Assembly: GCA_947259995.1 (NCBI GenBank)
Contig: CAMYOK010000002.1
Span: 970,881-1,034,880 of the forward strand
DNA from: an uncultured Pseudomonadales bacterium
Lineage (GTDB): Bacteria > Pseudomonadota > Gammaproteobacteria > Pseudomonadales > Pseudohongiellaceae
Direction: 5' to 3'
DNA length: 64,000 bases
Shown: one piece after another, positions 16,558-25,171 of the stretch
Numbering within the stretch: position 1 is the stretch's first letter
How the letters are laid out: each line of letters starts with the position of its first letter
Position numbers and translations under genes: made by a program
The notes under the pieces: generated by a model
Told to the model about the DNA's origin: nothing
Databases searched by the model: none
Seen by the model: only the letters and a program-made list of their open reading frames with translations

Positions 16558-17847
16558 TTATCGAAACAATGATACATCGATTGCCTCGGCCATGGCTTTA
16601 TACCCTTCATCATTTGGGTGCAAATTATCACTTGTATAGGAAGGCAGTAGTCGAGTTGGGTGTTCTGGGTCACGTACGGGGATCTCGAAGTCGATCACAC
16701 CATCAAACTCATTACTACCACGTATCCAGGCATTTACTGCCTGCCGCTTAACTTCCCCCTCAGCGGTGTAGTAGGCGGCTCCCTCAAAGGGGGTTAACGT
16801 GGCGCCTATAATTTTAATCCCGCGCGCATGCGCGCGGGTGATAATTTGCCGATATCCCGCAATTATCTCATCAGGTGTGACATCCTCACCCGCAAACATC
16901 ATTGCCATGCCTATATCGTTAATCCCCTCTAGCAGCACAATATGGGACACACCGCTAAGTGCCAACACATCGCGATCGAAACGAACCTGGAGATTTTCCC
17001 CAAACCGTGGTGAATTTTCCTGCAACACACGATTGCCGCTGATGCCCGCATTCACTACCGCAAAATCCGGTAAATTAGGGTCGCTCAGCAAGTTCCTTGC
17101 GAAGTAATTGGGCCAGCGATTATTAGTATCTTGTGTAGAGCCCACGCCATCCGTGATGGAATCTCCTAATGTCACTATGGCCGTAATGTCATCAGTACGC
17201 CCCACCTCTATTGCCGTAAGATAATTCCAAACGGAAATTTCCTGCTCACCCTCCAAGCGCACCGCGTCTGTGAAATCCCCTCGGGCGGTCACATAGTTTG
17301 TTTGAGCGGCGGCTAGATGAGTTGTCACTGTGCCACTAGGGCTTGGCAGATATAAACTAACGCTGACATTGCTTAAGGGCGGTAGAGTGAATGCGACTGG
17401 ATCACTGAGGACGGAGGCGCCTCTTGCGATCGTGATAGACTCTTCGCCCCCGAAAGTCAGCGCGGTTAGCGTAGAGGCTTGCACACGGCTGCCATTCTCT
17501 TGTAAGGCAATGGTGGCGGCACCTAGATCTAAGCGCTTGTTACCGTGGGTATTGGAGACTCGAATGCGTACAACATCGCCTCCAATGCTACTGTGGGCGA
17601 TAAGCCGCAGTGTCTGCTCCTTAAAAGCATCGACCCTTTCGCTTTCAGCCAACATGCCCGCGGGCAATGAGCTTGGGCTAGCAGACCAAGTGGTCACCCA
17701 GTGCAAGCCCGAATCAAGCTGTGCCAAGCTCGCCGGGGCAACGAGTAAAAGCTGTAAGAACAGCAGCAGCGCTGCTGTTTCAGCCCGCTTTAACAACGAA
17801 TTTAGCCTAAAACCAGCACCTAATATTATTCTAATTATTGTAGCCAT
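16558..17847 (-). CDS. Secreted SGNH/GDSL-family hydrolase
   Basis: A 429-residue SGNH hydrolase with an N-terminal signal peptide (ALLLFLQLLLVAPASLA-Q). The start ATG at 17847 has AAGGTGG just upstream; an in-frame start at 17880 would add 11 residues with no better ribosome site. Active-site blocks are VTLGDSITDGVGS (Ser), VNAGISGNRVL (Gly), LLEGINDIG (Asn) and SDNLHPNDEGYKAM (Asp-His). The N-terminal 170 residues form a beta-rich domain common in secreted esterases of the XynE-like subgroup. Substrate may be an acetylated polysaccharide or simple ester; this cannot be decided. Confidence 0.88.
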   Translation of the reverse strand: MATIIRIILGAGFRLNSLLKRAETAALLLFLQLLLVAPASLAQLDSGLHWVTTWSASPSSLPAGMLAESERVDAFKEQTLRLIAHSSIGGDVVRIRVSNTHGNKRLDLGAATIALQENGSRVQASTLTALTFGGEESITIARGASVLSDPVAFTLPPLSNVSVSLYLPSPSGTVTTHLAAAQTNYVTARGDFTDAVRLEGEQEISVWNYLTAIEVGRTDDITAIVTLGDSITDGVGSTQDTNNRWPNYFARNLLSDPNLPDFAVVNAGISGNRVLQENSPRFGENLQVRFDRDVLALSGVSHIVLLEGINDIGMAMMFAGEDVTPDEIIAGYRQIITRAHARGIKIIGATLTPFEGAAYYTAEGEVKRQAVNAWIRGSNEFDGVIDFEIPVRDPEHPTRLLPSYTSDNLHPNDEGYKAMAEAIDVSLFR

Positions 17848-17914
17848 GATCCCACCTTGTTCAGAGCGATTGTGAGCCAACAGTCTAGCTATCTTATTGC
17901 ATTTACATCGAGAA

Positions 17915-19342
17915 TCAACGCCGCCCTAGTTCCGGACTGCCGCCGGTATGTAATTTCCCTTCGAGCAACTGAGCGAGCCCATCAACCTGCGCCTCTCTTT
18001 CAGGGCTCCATTGCAATGGCTGATAAATGGAGGACCAACTGGTGTACTGTCGAATAGCGCCTATCGTTTTCTCAATCTCACCCGGCCATAAATCTTCAAG
18101 TACTGCGTTGTCGACCTGCACTTGCGCCATCGCTGCATGCCCTCGGCTTTGCAGGGCTCTTAACAAGAGTATTTGTCGGGTTAATAGGACTTGCAGAATT
18201 TTGTCATCCACACGTAAGGTTTGACGTCTCAATACAGCGCCTTGAATCGACTGATTTAATTGATTGCCGACTCTACGTCCGAATCGGCGCAGTGTTTGGA
18301 GGCCTCCCCCCATCAAGGCACCGACTGCGGCGCCTGTCCCTAGAGAAGCCCCTCCTAACATTAGGTCCACGCCAAATCCTGCGGCTGCCCCCGCAGCAGC
18401 GCCACCGCCTAAATTGAGGCCTAGCGCTGTTAAGGTGCTTGGGTCGAACAGGTCATCTCGCCACTGCCCTTCATTGAATGGCAGGGTACTGGCATCAAGA
18501 TCCTCGCGACTAAAATGATAAAGACCCAACATCGCATCGACGCAGCTTTGCTCTCGTTGACGCACTCGTTCATTAAACTCGTGTACCGCATTAGCATCGC
18601 CCTCGGTAAAGCTATGCTTGCAGGTGGCCACGTCCAACAACAATTCGGCTATCAGCTCACATGCTGACTTGCTACGCAGGGCCGCGTCATCGCGGTGGCT
18701 TGCCATCAACTCTGCCAAGCGCTTACCTCGAGCATCGAGCAATGTTCCTAACTTCTCGTAGAATATAGCTTCACCATTTTGCGCTGGTGCTACCGTGTCA
18801 AAACTCACCACCACGTGCAAACCAAGCTTAGCCAACGCATCGCGCCATTGCGATTCATAGGTGTTCGAGACGCTCACGAAATTCAATAACGGCAGCAATG
18901 GTTTTGCACAGCGAGCAAGAATTGCAATCTCATCGCGAAACTTAGGCAATACTGGATCACGGACATCGATGACATAGACCGCCGCGTCGCTATTCAACAA
19001 TTGCCGCAGAACCTTGGCTTCTTGCTCGAAACGAACCAGCGCTTGTGGGTCATTGAGCAGCGCTTCGATTTGCACAGGCCCATCGCGATAGTTCACCTGT
19101 TTCTGTGCGTCTAATGTTTCGAGTAGTGCGATCGCCTCCTCAAGCCCTGGCGTGTCAAACAGCTCCACAATGATGTCGCTGCCAACTCCCATTCGCAGCA
19201 TTTGCACATGACGAGTAGTGCTAGGCATAGCCGAGACTTCACCAAATTTTTTATCTCGACTTAAAGTGCGTAGCAACGAAGTTTTGCCCGTATTGGTGTG
19301 ACCCACTACGGCTATTTTTAAAGCCTGCCGGTGATCACTCAT
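17915..19342 (-). CDS. GTPase with DUF3482 domain
   Basis: A 475-residue protein with an N-terminal small GTPase domain: P loop VVGHTNTGKTSLL, switch/G3 LFDTPGLEEA, and a Thr-rich switch I (PSTTRHVQM). The C-terminal DUF3482 half includes a Gly/Ala-rich stretch (about residues 320-365) that could insert into or cross the membrane, then RRFGRRVGNQLN. It overlaps the preceding DUF2868 gene by 8 bases. The DUF2868-DUF3482 pair is common in Pseudomonas and relatives, but no function is established. The pairing with a membrane protein suggests a membrane-bound GTPase module. Confidence 0.88.
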   Translation of the reverse strand: MSDHRQALKIAVVGHTNTGKTSLLRTLSRDKKFGEVSAMPSTTRHVQMLRMGVGSDIIVELFDTPGLEEAIALLETLDAQKQVNYRDGPVQIEALLNDPQALVRFEQEAKVLRQLLNSDAAVYVIDVRDPVLPKFRDEIAILARCAKPLLPLLNFVSVSNTYESQWRDALAKLGLHVVVSFDTVAPAQNGEAIFYEKLGTLLDARGKRLAELMASHRDDAALRSKSACELIAELLLDVATCKHSFTEGDANAVHEFNERVRQREQSCVDAMLGLYHFSREDLDASTLPFNEGQWRDDLFDPSTLTALGLNLGGGAAAGAAAGFGVDLMLGGASLGTGAAVGALMGGGLQTLRRFGRRVGNQLNQSIQGAVLRRQTLRVDDKILQVLLTRQILLLRALQSRGHAAMAQVQVDNAVLEDLWPGEIEKTIGAIRQYTSWSSIYQPLQWSPEREAQVDGLAQLLEGKLHTGGSPELGRR

Positions 19343-20774
19343 TAGATTGTAGCCATTTCAAGCCATCGGCTTGAGAATAAAAAAGACACTTGGAATCCAA
19401 ACCAATCGCTGCAAGGCTTTGTGCCCAAATTTGCTGACGAGTTTCGGCCTCTTTGAGATCAGGACTCAAGACACATAGCGCCATGTTACCCGCATACGCA
19501 GAGACATCGATCAACCACTGCAAACTGCCGCGGTCCGGTGATAGGCGTGCATCGCACATAACAAGAATGCGGCGCACTGGGCTAGCTCGCAACACTTGTA
19601 ATACAGCGTGCTGTTGCACTCCAGTGGCCACTACCTCGTCAAAGAGCAATAGGTTTTTGAGATCTCGCGTTCGCGCAGGTGGCCATGATAGATCTGGCCC
19701 CAGCTCCAAACCCACGAGGGCCAAAGAATCCCCCGTCATAGTCACAGATTTTTCTAACTGCATTGTTCGTAACACCTTTGGCGCCGCATCCACTATCTGC
19801 TTACTATCGACGCTAGGTGCAAACAACTCTGCAAAACCTGGCAACCTTACATCCAAGCGCAGAGTGGAATACGCATGCCGCAAACTCAAAAGGCTCCAGA
19901 TGAGTACTAACACACGAGGAATCACAGCATAGACGACAAGGCCGCCACTCAGACACGAAGCCCATGCTCGTCGCACCGAATCGCTCTGGCCAGACCCCGT
20001 AGCATCAAGCGCCGCCGCGATCATTTCATCACTCGGCGCTGCAAAGCCAAGCAGCGAGGGCAGATAAGAAAACCCTCTCACTAGCTGTACAAATACTGAT
20101 TCGGAAAGAATCGTGGTCTCTAGCACAAAACTATAGCTACGCACGCTTAGCGCCAGCAAGATCGTCAACAGGGTCGCTAAAAGCGCCACCAGCCAAGCAC
20201 TATGTGTAATACAACTTAAAGCCCACTTTCCTAAACCATTTGCAGACATTACCGATGCCAGCGCAGACGATAACGCAGCCCTAGTGTTGCTATTGCTGGG
20301 TGCCGTCTTAGGCCAATGCCCCATAAGCCAAAACGACGCCCGTCCTAGCCAACCACCAGTCATTCGCCCACCAAACAACCACATCAGTAGCGCCAAACCA
20401 TGCACACCAATCAAACCAATCAAGGTCCATATCACATTGACACTGCGCTGCTCTGCACCAAAGAAACCGATCGCGGCACTGGCGCCACTAACAACAGCGA
20501 GTACGGCTATTAATAATAGCGAGAAGCGAGCACTATGGACCCAGCGTCGAATCCACTGCAGCGATTCTGAGTCCTTGTTACGCTCATAAGCTCTTTGGAT
20601 GAGCCAACGCTGGGCATCATCGCCATCATGGCTGTCAGATATTGCGGGAAATACGGGCGTTTGCTTGCTAGCTTGATGAGACTCTAAGTCTCGAAGACGC
20701 AAAGTATGGGCCAACCAATGGGCCTCAAAACGTGCAGCGGGTTTTTGCCTTGTAGTCAAACTATAGCCCTTCAA
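19335..20774 (-). CDS. DUF2868 membrane protein
   Basis: A 479-residue protein with several membrane segments in the N-terminal 300 residues (for example FSLLLIAVLAVVSGASAAIG, TLIGLIGVHGLALLMWLFG and SAWLVALLATLLTILLAL) and a soluble C-terminal third. It opens with a charged, Arg-rich cytoplasmic part (DAQRWLIQRAYERN). It matches the DUF2868 family and is the upstream partner of the DUF3482 GTPase, with an 8-base overlap. Function unknown. Confidence 0.86.
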   Translation of the reverse strand: MKGYSLTTRQKPAARFEAHWLAHTLRLRDLESHQASKQTPVFPAISDSHDGDDAQRWLIQRAYERNKDSESLQWIRRWVHSARFSLLLIAVLAVVSGASAAIGFFGAEQRSVNVIWTLIGLIGVHGLALLMWLFGGRMTGGWLGRASFWLMGHWPKTAPSNSNTRAALSSALASVMSANGLGKWALSCITHSAWLVALLATLLTILLALSVRSYSFVLETTILSESVFVQLVRGFSYLPSLLGFAAPSDEMIAAALDATGSGQSDSVRRAWASCLSGGLVVYAVIPRVLVLIWSLLSLRHAYSTLRLDVRLPGFAELFAPSVDSKQIVDAAPKVLRTMQLEKSVTMTGDSLALVGLELGPDLSWPPARTRDLKNLLLFDEVVATGVQQHAVLQVLRASPVRRILVMCDARLSPDRGSLQWLIDVSAYAGNMALCVLSPDLKEAETRQQIWAQSLAAIGLDSKCLFYSQADGLKWLQSNE

Positions 20775-20955
20775 TGACGGCTAGCTGCCACTTAATTAGG
20801 ACAAGCTAGTCGATACAATGCCTTTATGTCATTCATACAGATATGGCTTGCGATAATAACGCATCTACGGCCCCAAGACCTGCCCGATCGTCATGGGGTG
20901 TATCGCGCGAGAACGGACACTTAGTTTGTGTGCAGCGGTTTTCATGCCGAGCTAA

Positions 20956-21450
20956 CTACTCGAACCGACGCCAGGTCAAAGTCCCAGTAATGCGTCCTTC
21001 AGGGTTTTTTATTGATAATTTCAGCAATCCCTTGTCCCATTCATAGTGGCGCACATTGTCCTCCCCTACCCAACTCCCTCTGCTTGGGGAGCCTTTCACA
21101 TGGTGAGTGACAATCTTATTGTCAATGTCCCAAGTCACATCTGCATAGTAGGCAAACCCCCCACGGACATTCTCAGTAGAGGCGGCCGCACGCGCTGGCA
21201 AGTCTTTAGGCATGCCTTGCGCCGTCATGTTGCCATGCGCATCGTAGGTAATACGCCCTTCGTACTCATTGTCTATGGCGCTACCATCCTCTGCGTAGGA
21301 GATAAAACTTAGCAGTTCATAGTGCCCCAAGAACTGCTGCTTAACGGCATCTAGCTCATTGTTAGATGCAGCATTAGTCGCGTCGGCATTCCAAACTAGA
21401 ATGCTACTTACGCAAAAAACCCCCGCCCCTATAAGCCCTAGTGTACGCAT
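20956..21450 (-). CDS. Secreted lipocalin-like domain protein
   Basis: A 164-residue protein with a signal peptide (about 27 residues, ending near ADATNAAS) and a lipocalin-like domain of the Lipocalin_5 type. Characteristic segments are FLGHYELLSFISY, GRITYDAHGNMTAQ and LLKLSIKNP, giving a small beta barrel that may hold a hydrophobic ligand. It stands alone; 180 bases upstream and 200 bases downstream contain nothing else I can support. Ligand unknown. Confidence 0.8.
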   Translation of the reverse strand: MRTLGLIGAGVFCVSSILVWNADATNAASNNELDAVKQQFLGHYELLSFISYAEDGSAIDNEYEGRITYDAHGNMTAQGMPKDLPARAAASTENVRGGFAYYADVTWDIDNKIVTHHVKGSPSRGSWVGEDNVRHYEWDKGLLKLSIKNPEGRITGTLTWRRFE

Positions 21451-21653
21451 GGCAAACCTCTTATTTTTATTAGAATATTAAGTTTTTGACCAACTTTATT
21501 GATGTCAAAGAATCATACAAGCGGCACAAGCTAGCGTAAAGCATCGCCACTTTTAACGGCAAGTATTCTGTCATGTTTCGCAGTCGCCAAAATGCTACAA
21601 TACTGGCTTGAACAAGCCTGTAGCGCTTTATCAGCACGCCACTAGGACACAGC

Positions 21654-22523
21654 ATGAATCAACAACTGCAGCAATTATTCGATCACCTCGACTTAGAAGC
21701 AATAGACGACAACACCTTCAAAACCAAACATCGAAATGAGGGATGGAGGCAAATATTCGGCGGTCAGGTGCTAGCTCAAGCGCTGCTCAGCGCAAGCCGT
21801 ACTGTTAGTGAAGAGCGCCAACCACACTCCTTACATGCCTACTTTCTAAGACCAGGGGACAAAAGTACCCCTATTAGTTTTCAGGTCGACAGGCTTCGAG
21901 ACGGGAAGAGCTTTTGTACGCGGCGAGTGACCGCTATCCAGCATGGCGCGGCTATTCTCAATCTCGCTGTTTCATTTCAAGTGAGTGAATCAGGCTTAAA
22001 CCACCAGATAGAAATGCCCATTGTGCCAGGCCCGGAAGACTGTCTCACTAGAAAGCAGTTAGCTGAGAAGTTCAAAGATAGCCTTAGTCCCGAATTATTC
22101 GCCAATGCATCGCGACCCTTTGCTATCGACTTGCGGGAGGTAGAGCCTGAGAATTTTCTACAACCACAGAAACGAGAGCCCTCGCGCGCCGTATGGTTGC
22201 GCTTGAACGATTCCCTTCCTGAAGATTATGCTTGGCATCGCCACATGCTGGCATACGCTTCTGATATGACGCTTTTGGAGACTAGCCTGCGCCCACACGG
22301 AGTCAGCATGCTGCAATCGAACTTACAGATCGCAAGTCTCGACCATTCGATGTGGTTTCATCGACCCTTTCGGATGGATGAGTGGCTTCTCTACGTACAG
22401 GACAGCCCTTCGAGTTCAGCCGCTAGAGGTTTTAGTCGCGGCAATATTTTCAGACGCAACGGCGAGCTAGTCGTCTCAGTGGCACAAGAAGGCTTAATTC
22501 GGCTTCACGAAGCCAAAGGCTAG
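21654..22523 (+). CDS. tesB: Acyl-CoA thioesterase II
   Basis: A 289-residue double-hotdog thioesterase that hydrolyses medium- and long-chain acyl-CoA. Blocks typical of TesB are WRQIFGGQVLAQAL, HSLHAYFLRPGD, CTRRVTAIQHG, MLAYASDMTLLETSLRPHG and SLDHSMWFHRPFR with the catalytic Asp and nearby hotdog residues. E. coli TesB is 286 residues. It converges on the GST gene: both stop codons share the CTAG at 22520-22523. Confidence 0.94.
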   Translation: MNQQLQQLFDHLDLEAIDDNTFKTKHRNEGWRQIFGGQVLAQALLSASRTVSEERQPHSLHAYFLRPGDKSTPISFQVDRLRDGKSFCTRRVTAIQHGAAILNLAVSFQVSESGLNHQIEMPIVPGPEDCLTRKQLAEKFKDSLSPELFANASRPFAIDLREVEPENFLQPQKREPSRAVWLRLNDSLPEDYAWHRHMLAYASDMTLLETSLRPHGVSMLQSNLQIASLDHSMWFHRPFRMDEWLLYVQDSPSSSAARGFSRGNIFRRNGELVVSVAQEGLIRLHEAKG

Positions 22524-23212
22524 TCTTCGCTAGCGGTAGCTCGGAAGTCTTCGATCACCCGGCTATAATTTTGACATTCCGCGTCATGGGGAGTATCTCG
22601 CCACACTTCTTTTAGCGCCTCGTCGTACCATTGCCGCATTGCAGGATGCGCAAGCATTAGGTCTACATACTCTTGAGCCTGACGCCCCAGTGTCAAACCA
22701 TAGGTCTGCAAGCGAAAGATCACTGGAGCATAGAAGGCGTCCACTGCCGTGAACTGTTCACCCGCAAGATAAGGCCCTGCAAACTTGTTCAAACCCTCAC
22801 ACCACAGCTCATCTATCCGCGCTAGCTCTTTGTCCAGAGTCTCATTAGGCTCATGAAGCCTCATGCGTACACCGCAGCTCATAGAGCAATACTCACGCAG
22901 GACTGGAAACCCAGAATGCATCTCGGCGGTGGCACATCTTGCCCAGGCACGCGCTAAGGGGTCGCTTGGCCAGACCCTATTATGCGACTCATACACATAT
23001 TCAATGATCGCTAACGAGTCCCAAAGTGTCGCCTCTGGCAGCACCAATGCCGGCACCTTGCCACTTGGTGAAAAGCTCCTGAACTCCTCCCAGTTCGAAC
23101 TTGCTCTGAAAGGGACTAAGCGTTCTTCGAAGTCTATTCCTAATGCACGCAATAACACCCACGGACGCAGCGACCAAGACGAGTAATTTTTATTGGCGAT
23201 GTAGAGAATCAT
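22520..23212 (-). CDS. Glutathione S-transferase family protein (second paralogue)
   Basis: A 230-residue GST of the same subgroup as that at 9854-10516, sharing the opening IANKNYSSWSLRPWVLLRAL, the cis-Pro segment KVPALV, LWDSLAIIEYV and a C-domain core AGEQFTAVDAFYAP. Its stop codon overlaps that of tesB. The cupin gene ends 12 bases before... that is, lies immediately upstream on the same strand, so the two may be transcribed together. Substrate unknown. Confidence 0.88.
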   Translation of the reverse strand: MILYIANKNYSSWSLRPWVLLRALGIDFEERLVPFRASSNWEEFRSFSPSGKVPALVLPEATLWDSLAIIEYVYESHNRVWPSDPLARAWARCATAEMHSGFPVLREYCSMSCGVRMRLHEPNETLDKELARIDELWCEGLNKFAGPYLAGEQFTAVDAFYAPVIFRLQTYGLTLGRQAQEYVDLMLAHPAMRQWYDEALKEVWRDTPHDAECQNYSRVIEDFRATASED

Positions 23213-23224
23213 TGTTGTGCTTTC

Positions 23225-23632
23225 CTAGAGTAGGTCTATGGGTCTTTGCAATGTGCCTTCTCCAGGAGTAATAAACAAGACCACACTGGGCTCATGCACT
23301 CTTACCGTATGCCAAACCCCTTTGGGCACAATGGCCCAGCTTGCACTACCACTCATTGAGATGACTTTATTCCCAGTCTTTTTCTCTATCACTATGTCTA
23401 GCGCCCCCGAGATTAGCACGACGACCTCATCCCCTTGTGGATGCATCTCCCAAACGGGCCAGTCTTTATCGAACGCAAGAGTTGAAACTAGATATTCATC
23501 TTGAAAGTTGCCGAACTGCCCTTGGCTAAGATCCTGCCAAAACGTCTCGTTCACCTCCAATACATTGGCAGTCGCATCGGCACGCAGATGTGCAAAGTGA
23601 CCTTGCAACTCAAATGGACCAGTCTTAGCCAT
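23225..23632 (-). CDS. Small cupin-domain protein
   Basis: A 135-residue single-domain cupin. The conserved barrel motifs appear as MHPQGDEVVVLISG (metal-ligand His and Glu region) and PKGVWHTVRV (second His). I chose the ATG at 23632, eight bases after AAAGGAAA; an ATG two codons earlier sits too close to that site, and an upstream start at 23665 would add 11 residues. Cupins cover many activities, so no reaction can be assigned. It lies 12 bases upstream of the GST gene on the same strand. Confidence 0.82.
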   Translation of the reverse strand: MAKTGPFELQGHFAHLRADATANVLEVNETFWQDLSQGQFGNFQDEYLVSTLAFDKDWPVWEMHPQGDEVVVLISGALDIVIEKKTGNKVISMSGSASWAIVPKGVWHTVRVHEPSVVLFITPGEGTLQRPIDLL

Positions 23633-23827
23633 GGACATTTCCTTTCGCTCTGTTTTTATTGGCACTCAAGCATCTTTGCCTAGCTATTCTCTTAAGAGTT
23701 TAATCATAGCGTTAAGCAACCGCTTACTTCAATAAAGCATCTATTATCCTCAGTAGGAGCCACCCTAACCTATGTGTTATCGTCAGACTCATTCATTCGA
23801 ACAAACCCAAACCGTGAGGCTCTCTTC

Positions 23828-25162
23828 ATGTCCTTTGCTTTGCACTTCGCGCAACATATTCACACCTTGCATACCCGCTATGCTAAGGCCCTCGAACAAC
23901 ACAGTGAGTTTGATGCAATCTTGTTGCATAGCGGCAAAGAAAACTATTATTTTGCCGACGACCAGAGCATAGCCTTTCGGGCGAATCCGCATTTTAATCA
24001 ATGGCTTCCGGTGAACAAACCAGGTCAAGCCATTCTAGTTATACCTGGCAGACAAGCTCATTATTTTCAAGTAACCCCCGCGGACTTCTGGTACGAACAA
24101 GAAGTTTGCCTGCAGGACTGGGTCAGCGAACAGTTTCAATTGCACCCATTAACAAGTAGTGCGCAACTCATCGCCGAAATGAGCGACTCGCCATATTCCT
24201 CACTTAAAAGCATTGCCTTTATTGGCGAAGATGACTCTTTCGCTCAGGCCCTTGGCTTATCAGAAGACGCTATCAATCCAGAAGCGTTAGTGCATTATCT
24301 CGACTTTCAACGTGCCGTGAAAACGCAATACGAGATTGCCAGCATTCGTAAAGCAAATAGGCAAGCTTTACTCGGTCATACCGCAGCGCGCCACGCCTTC
24401 TTGGAAGGCGCTAGCGAATATCAAATACACATGGCGTATTTACAAGCCTGTGAAATTCTTGACGAAGAGACGCCCTATACCAATATTGTCGCACTCGATG
24501 AAAAAGCCGCCATATTGCATTATCAGAATAAACGCCGCACGAGAAATACCGACAGCAAGGTATTGCTCATCGATGCCGGTTGCAGGGTTAATGGCTACTG
24601 CTCGGATATCACTAGGACCTCAACACGAGAGGGTACACTCAGCTTATTCTGCGATCTTGTCGAAGCGGTCGAAGCACTACAAACTAGCCTGATACGCCGA
24701 GTAAAAAGCGGCATAGACTATCCAGACATACATCGCGCGGCTCATGACGGTTTAACGAATATTCTATTAGGTTCGGGGATCTGCCGAGGCACGGCGCAAG
24801 CACTAAAGGAGCAGAAGATCAGCACGCTATTCATGCCCCATGGGATAGGCCATTTGCTAGGCATTCAAGTTCATGACGTAGGCGGGCGAATGAAAAACGC
24901 CAAAGGTGAGACGCGCAATCCACCGGAGGACTATCCAAGCTTGCGCACAACACGAAAAACAGAGGTAGGGCAAGTCTTTACGATCGAGCCGGGCTTGTAC
25001 TTCATCCCACTTTTACTCGACAAAGAACGCCAAAGCGAACGAGGCCGCTTAATTAACTGGGATATTGTCGACTCTCTTCTTCCACTGGGTGGTATAAGAA
25101 TCGAAGACAATATACTAGTCACTGAGTCTGGATTCGAAAATCTTACTCGCGTTCTCATTTAG
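23828..25162 (+). CDS. pepQ: Xaa-Pro dipeptidase
   Basis: A 444-residue M24B metallopeptidase that cleaves X-Pro dipeptides. Ligands for the two metals are seen in LIDAGCRVNGYCSDITRT (two Asp), MPHGIGHLLG (His), FTIEPGLYF (Glu) and GIRIEDNILV (Glu). I chose ATG 23828, which gives the length of E. coli PepQ (443) and has GAGG about nine bases upstream; the longer in-frame start at 23774 adds 18 unlikely residues. It is cytoplasmic, without a signal peptide. It ends nine bases before the convergent M20 peptidase gene. Confidence 0.93.
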   Translation: MSFALHFAQHIHTLHTRYAKALEQHSEFDAILLHSGKENYYFADDQSIAFRANPHFNQWLPVNKPGQAILVIPGRQAHYFQVTPADFWYEQEVCLQDWVSEQFQLHPLTSSAQLIAEMSDSPYSSLKSIAFIGEDDSFAQALGLSEDAINPEALVHYLDFQRAVKTQYEIASIRKANRQALLGHTAARHAFLEGASEYQIHMAYLQACEILDEETPYTNIVALDEKAAILHYQNKRRTRNTDSKVLLIDAGCRVNGYCSDITRTSTREGTLSLFCDLVEAVEALQTSLIRRVKSGIDYPDIHRAAHDGLTNILLGSGICRGTAQALKEQKISTLFMPHGIGHLLGIQVHDVGGRMKNAKGETRNPPEDYPSLRTTRKTEVGQVFTIEPGLYFIPLLLDKERQSERGRLINWDIVDSLLPLGGIRIEDNILVTESGFENLTRVLI

Positions 25163-25171
25163 GCGATAAAC

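Noticed and set aside
20775..20955. Possible small gene between the DUF2868 gene and the lipocalin-like gene
   Set aside because: The only frame (20843-21046, plus) runs into the lipocalin-like gene on the other strand, starts with no ribosome site and looks like random sequence.
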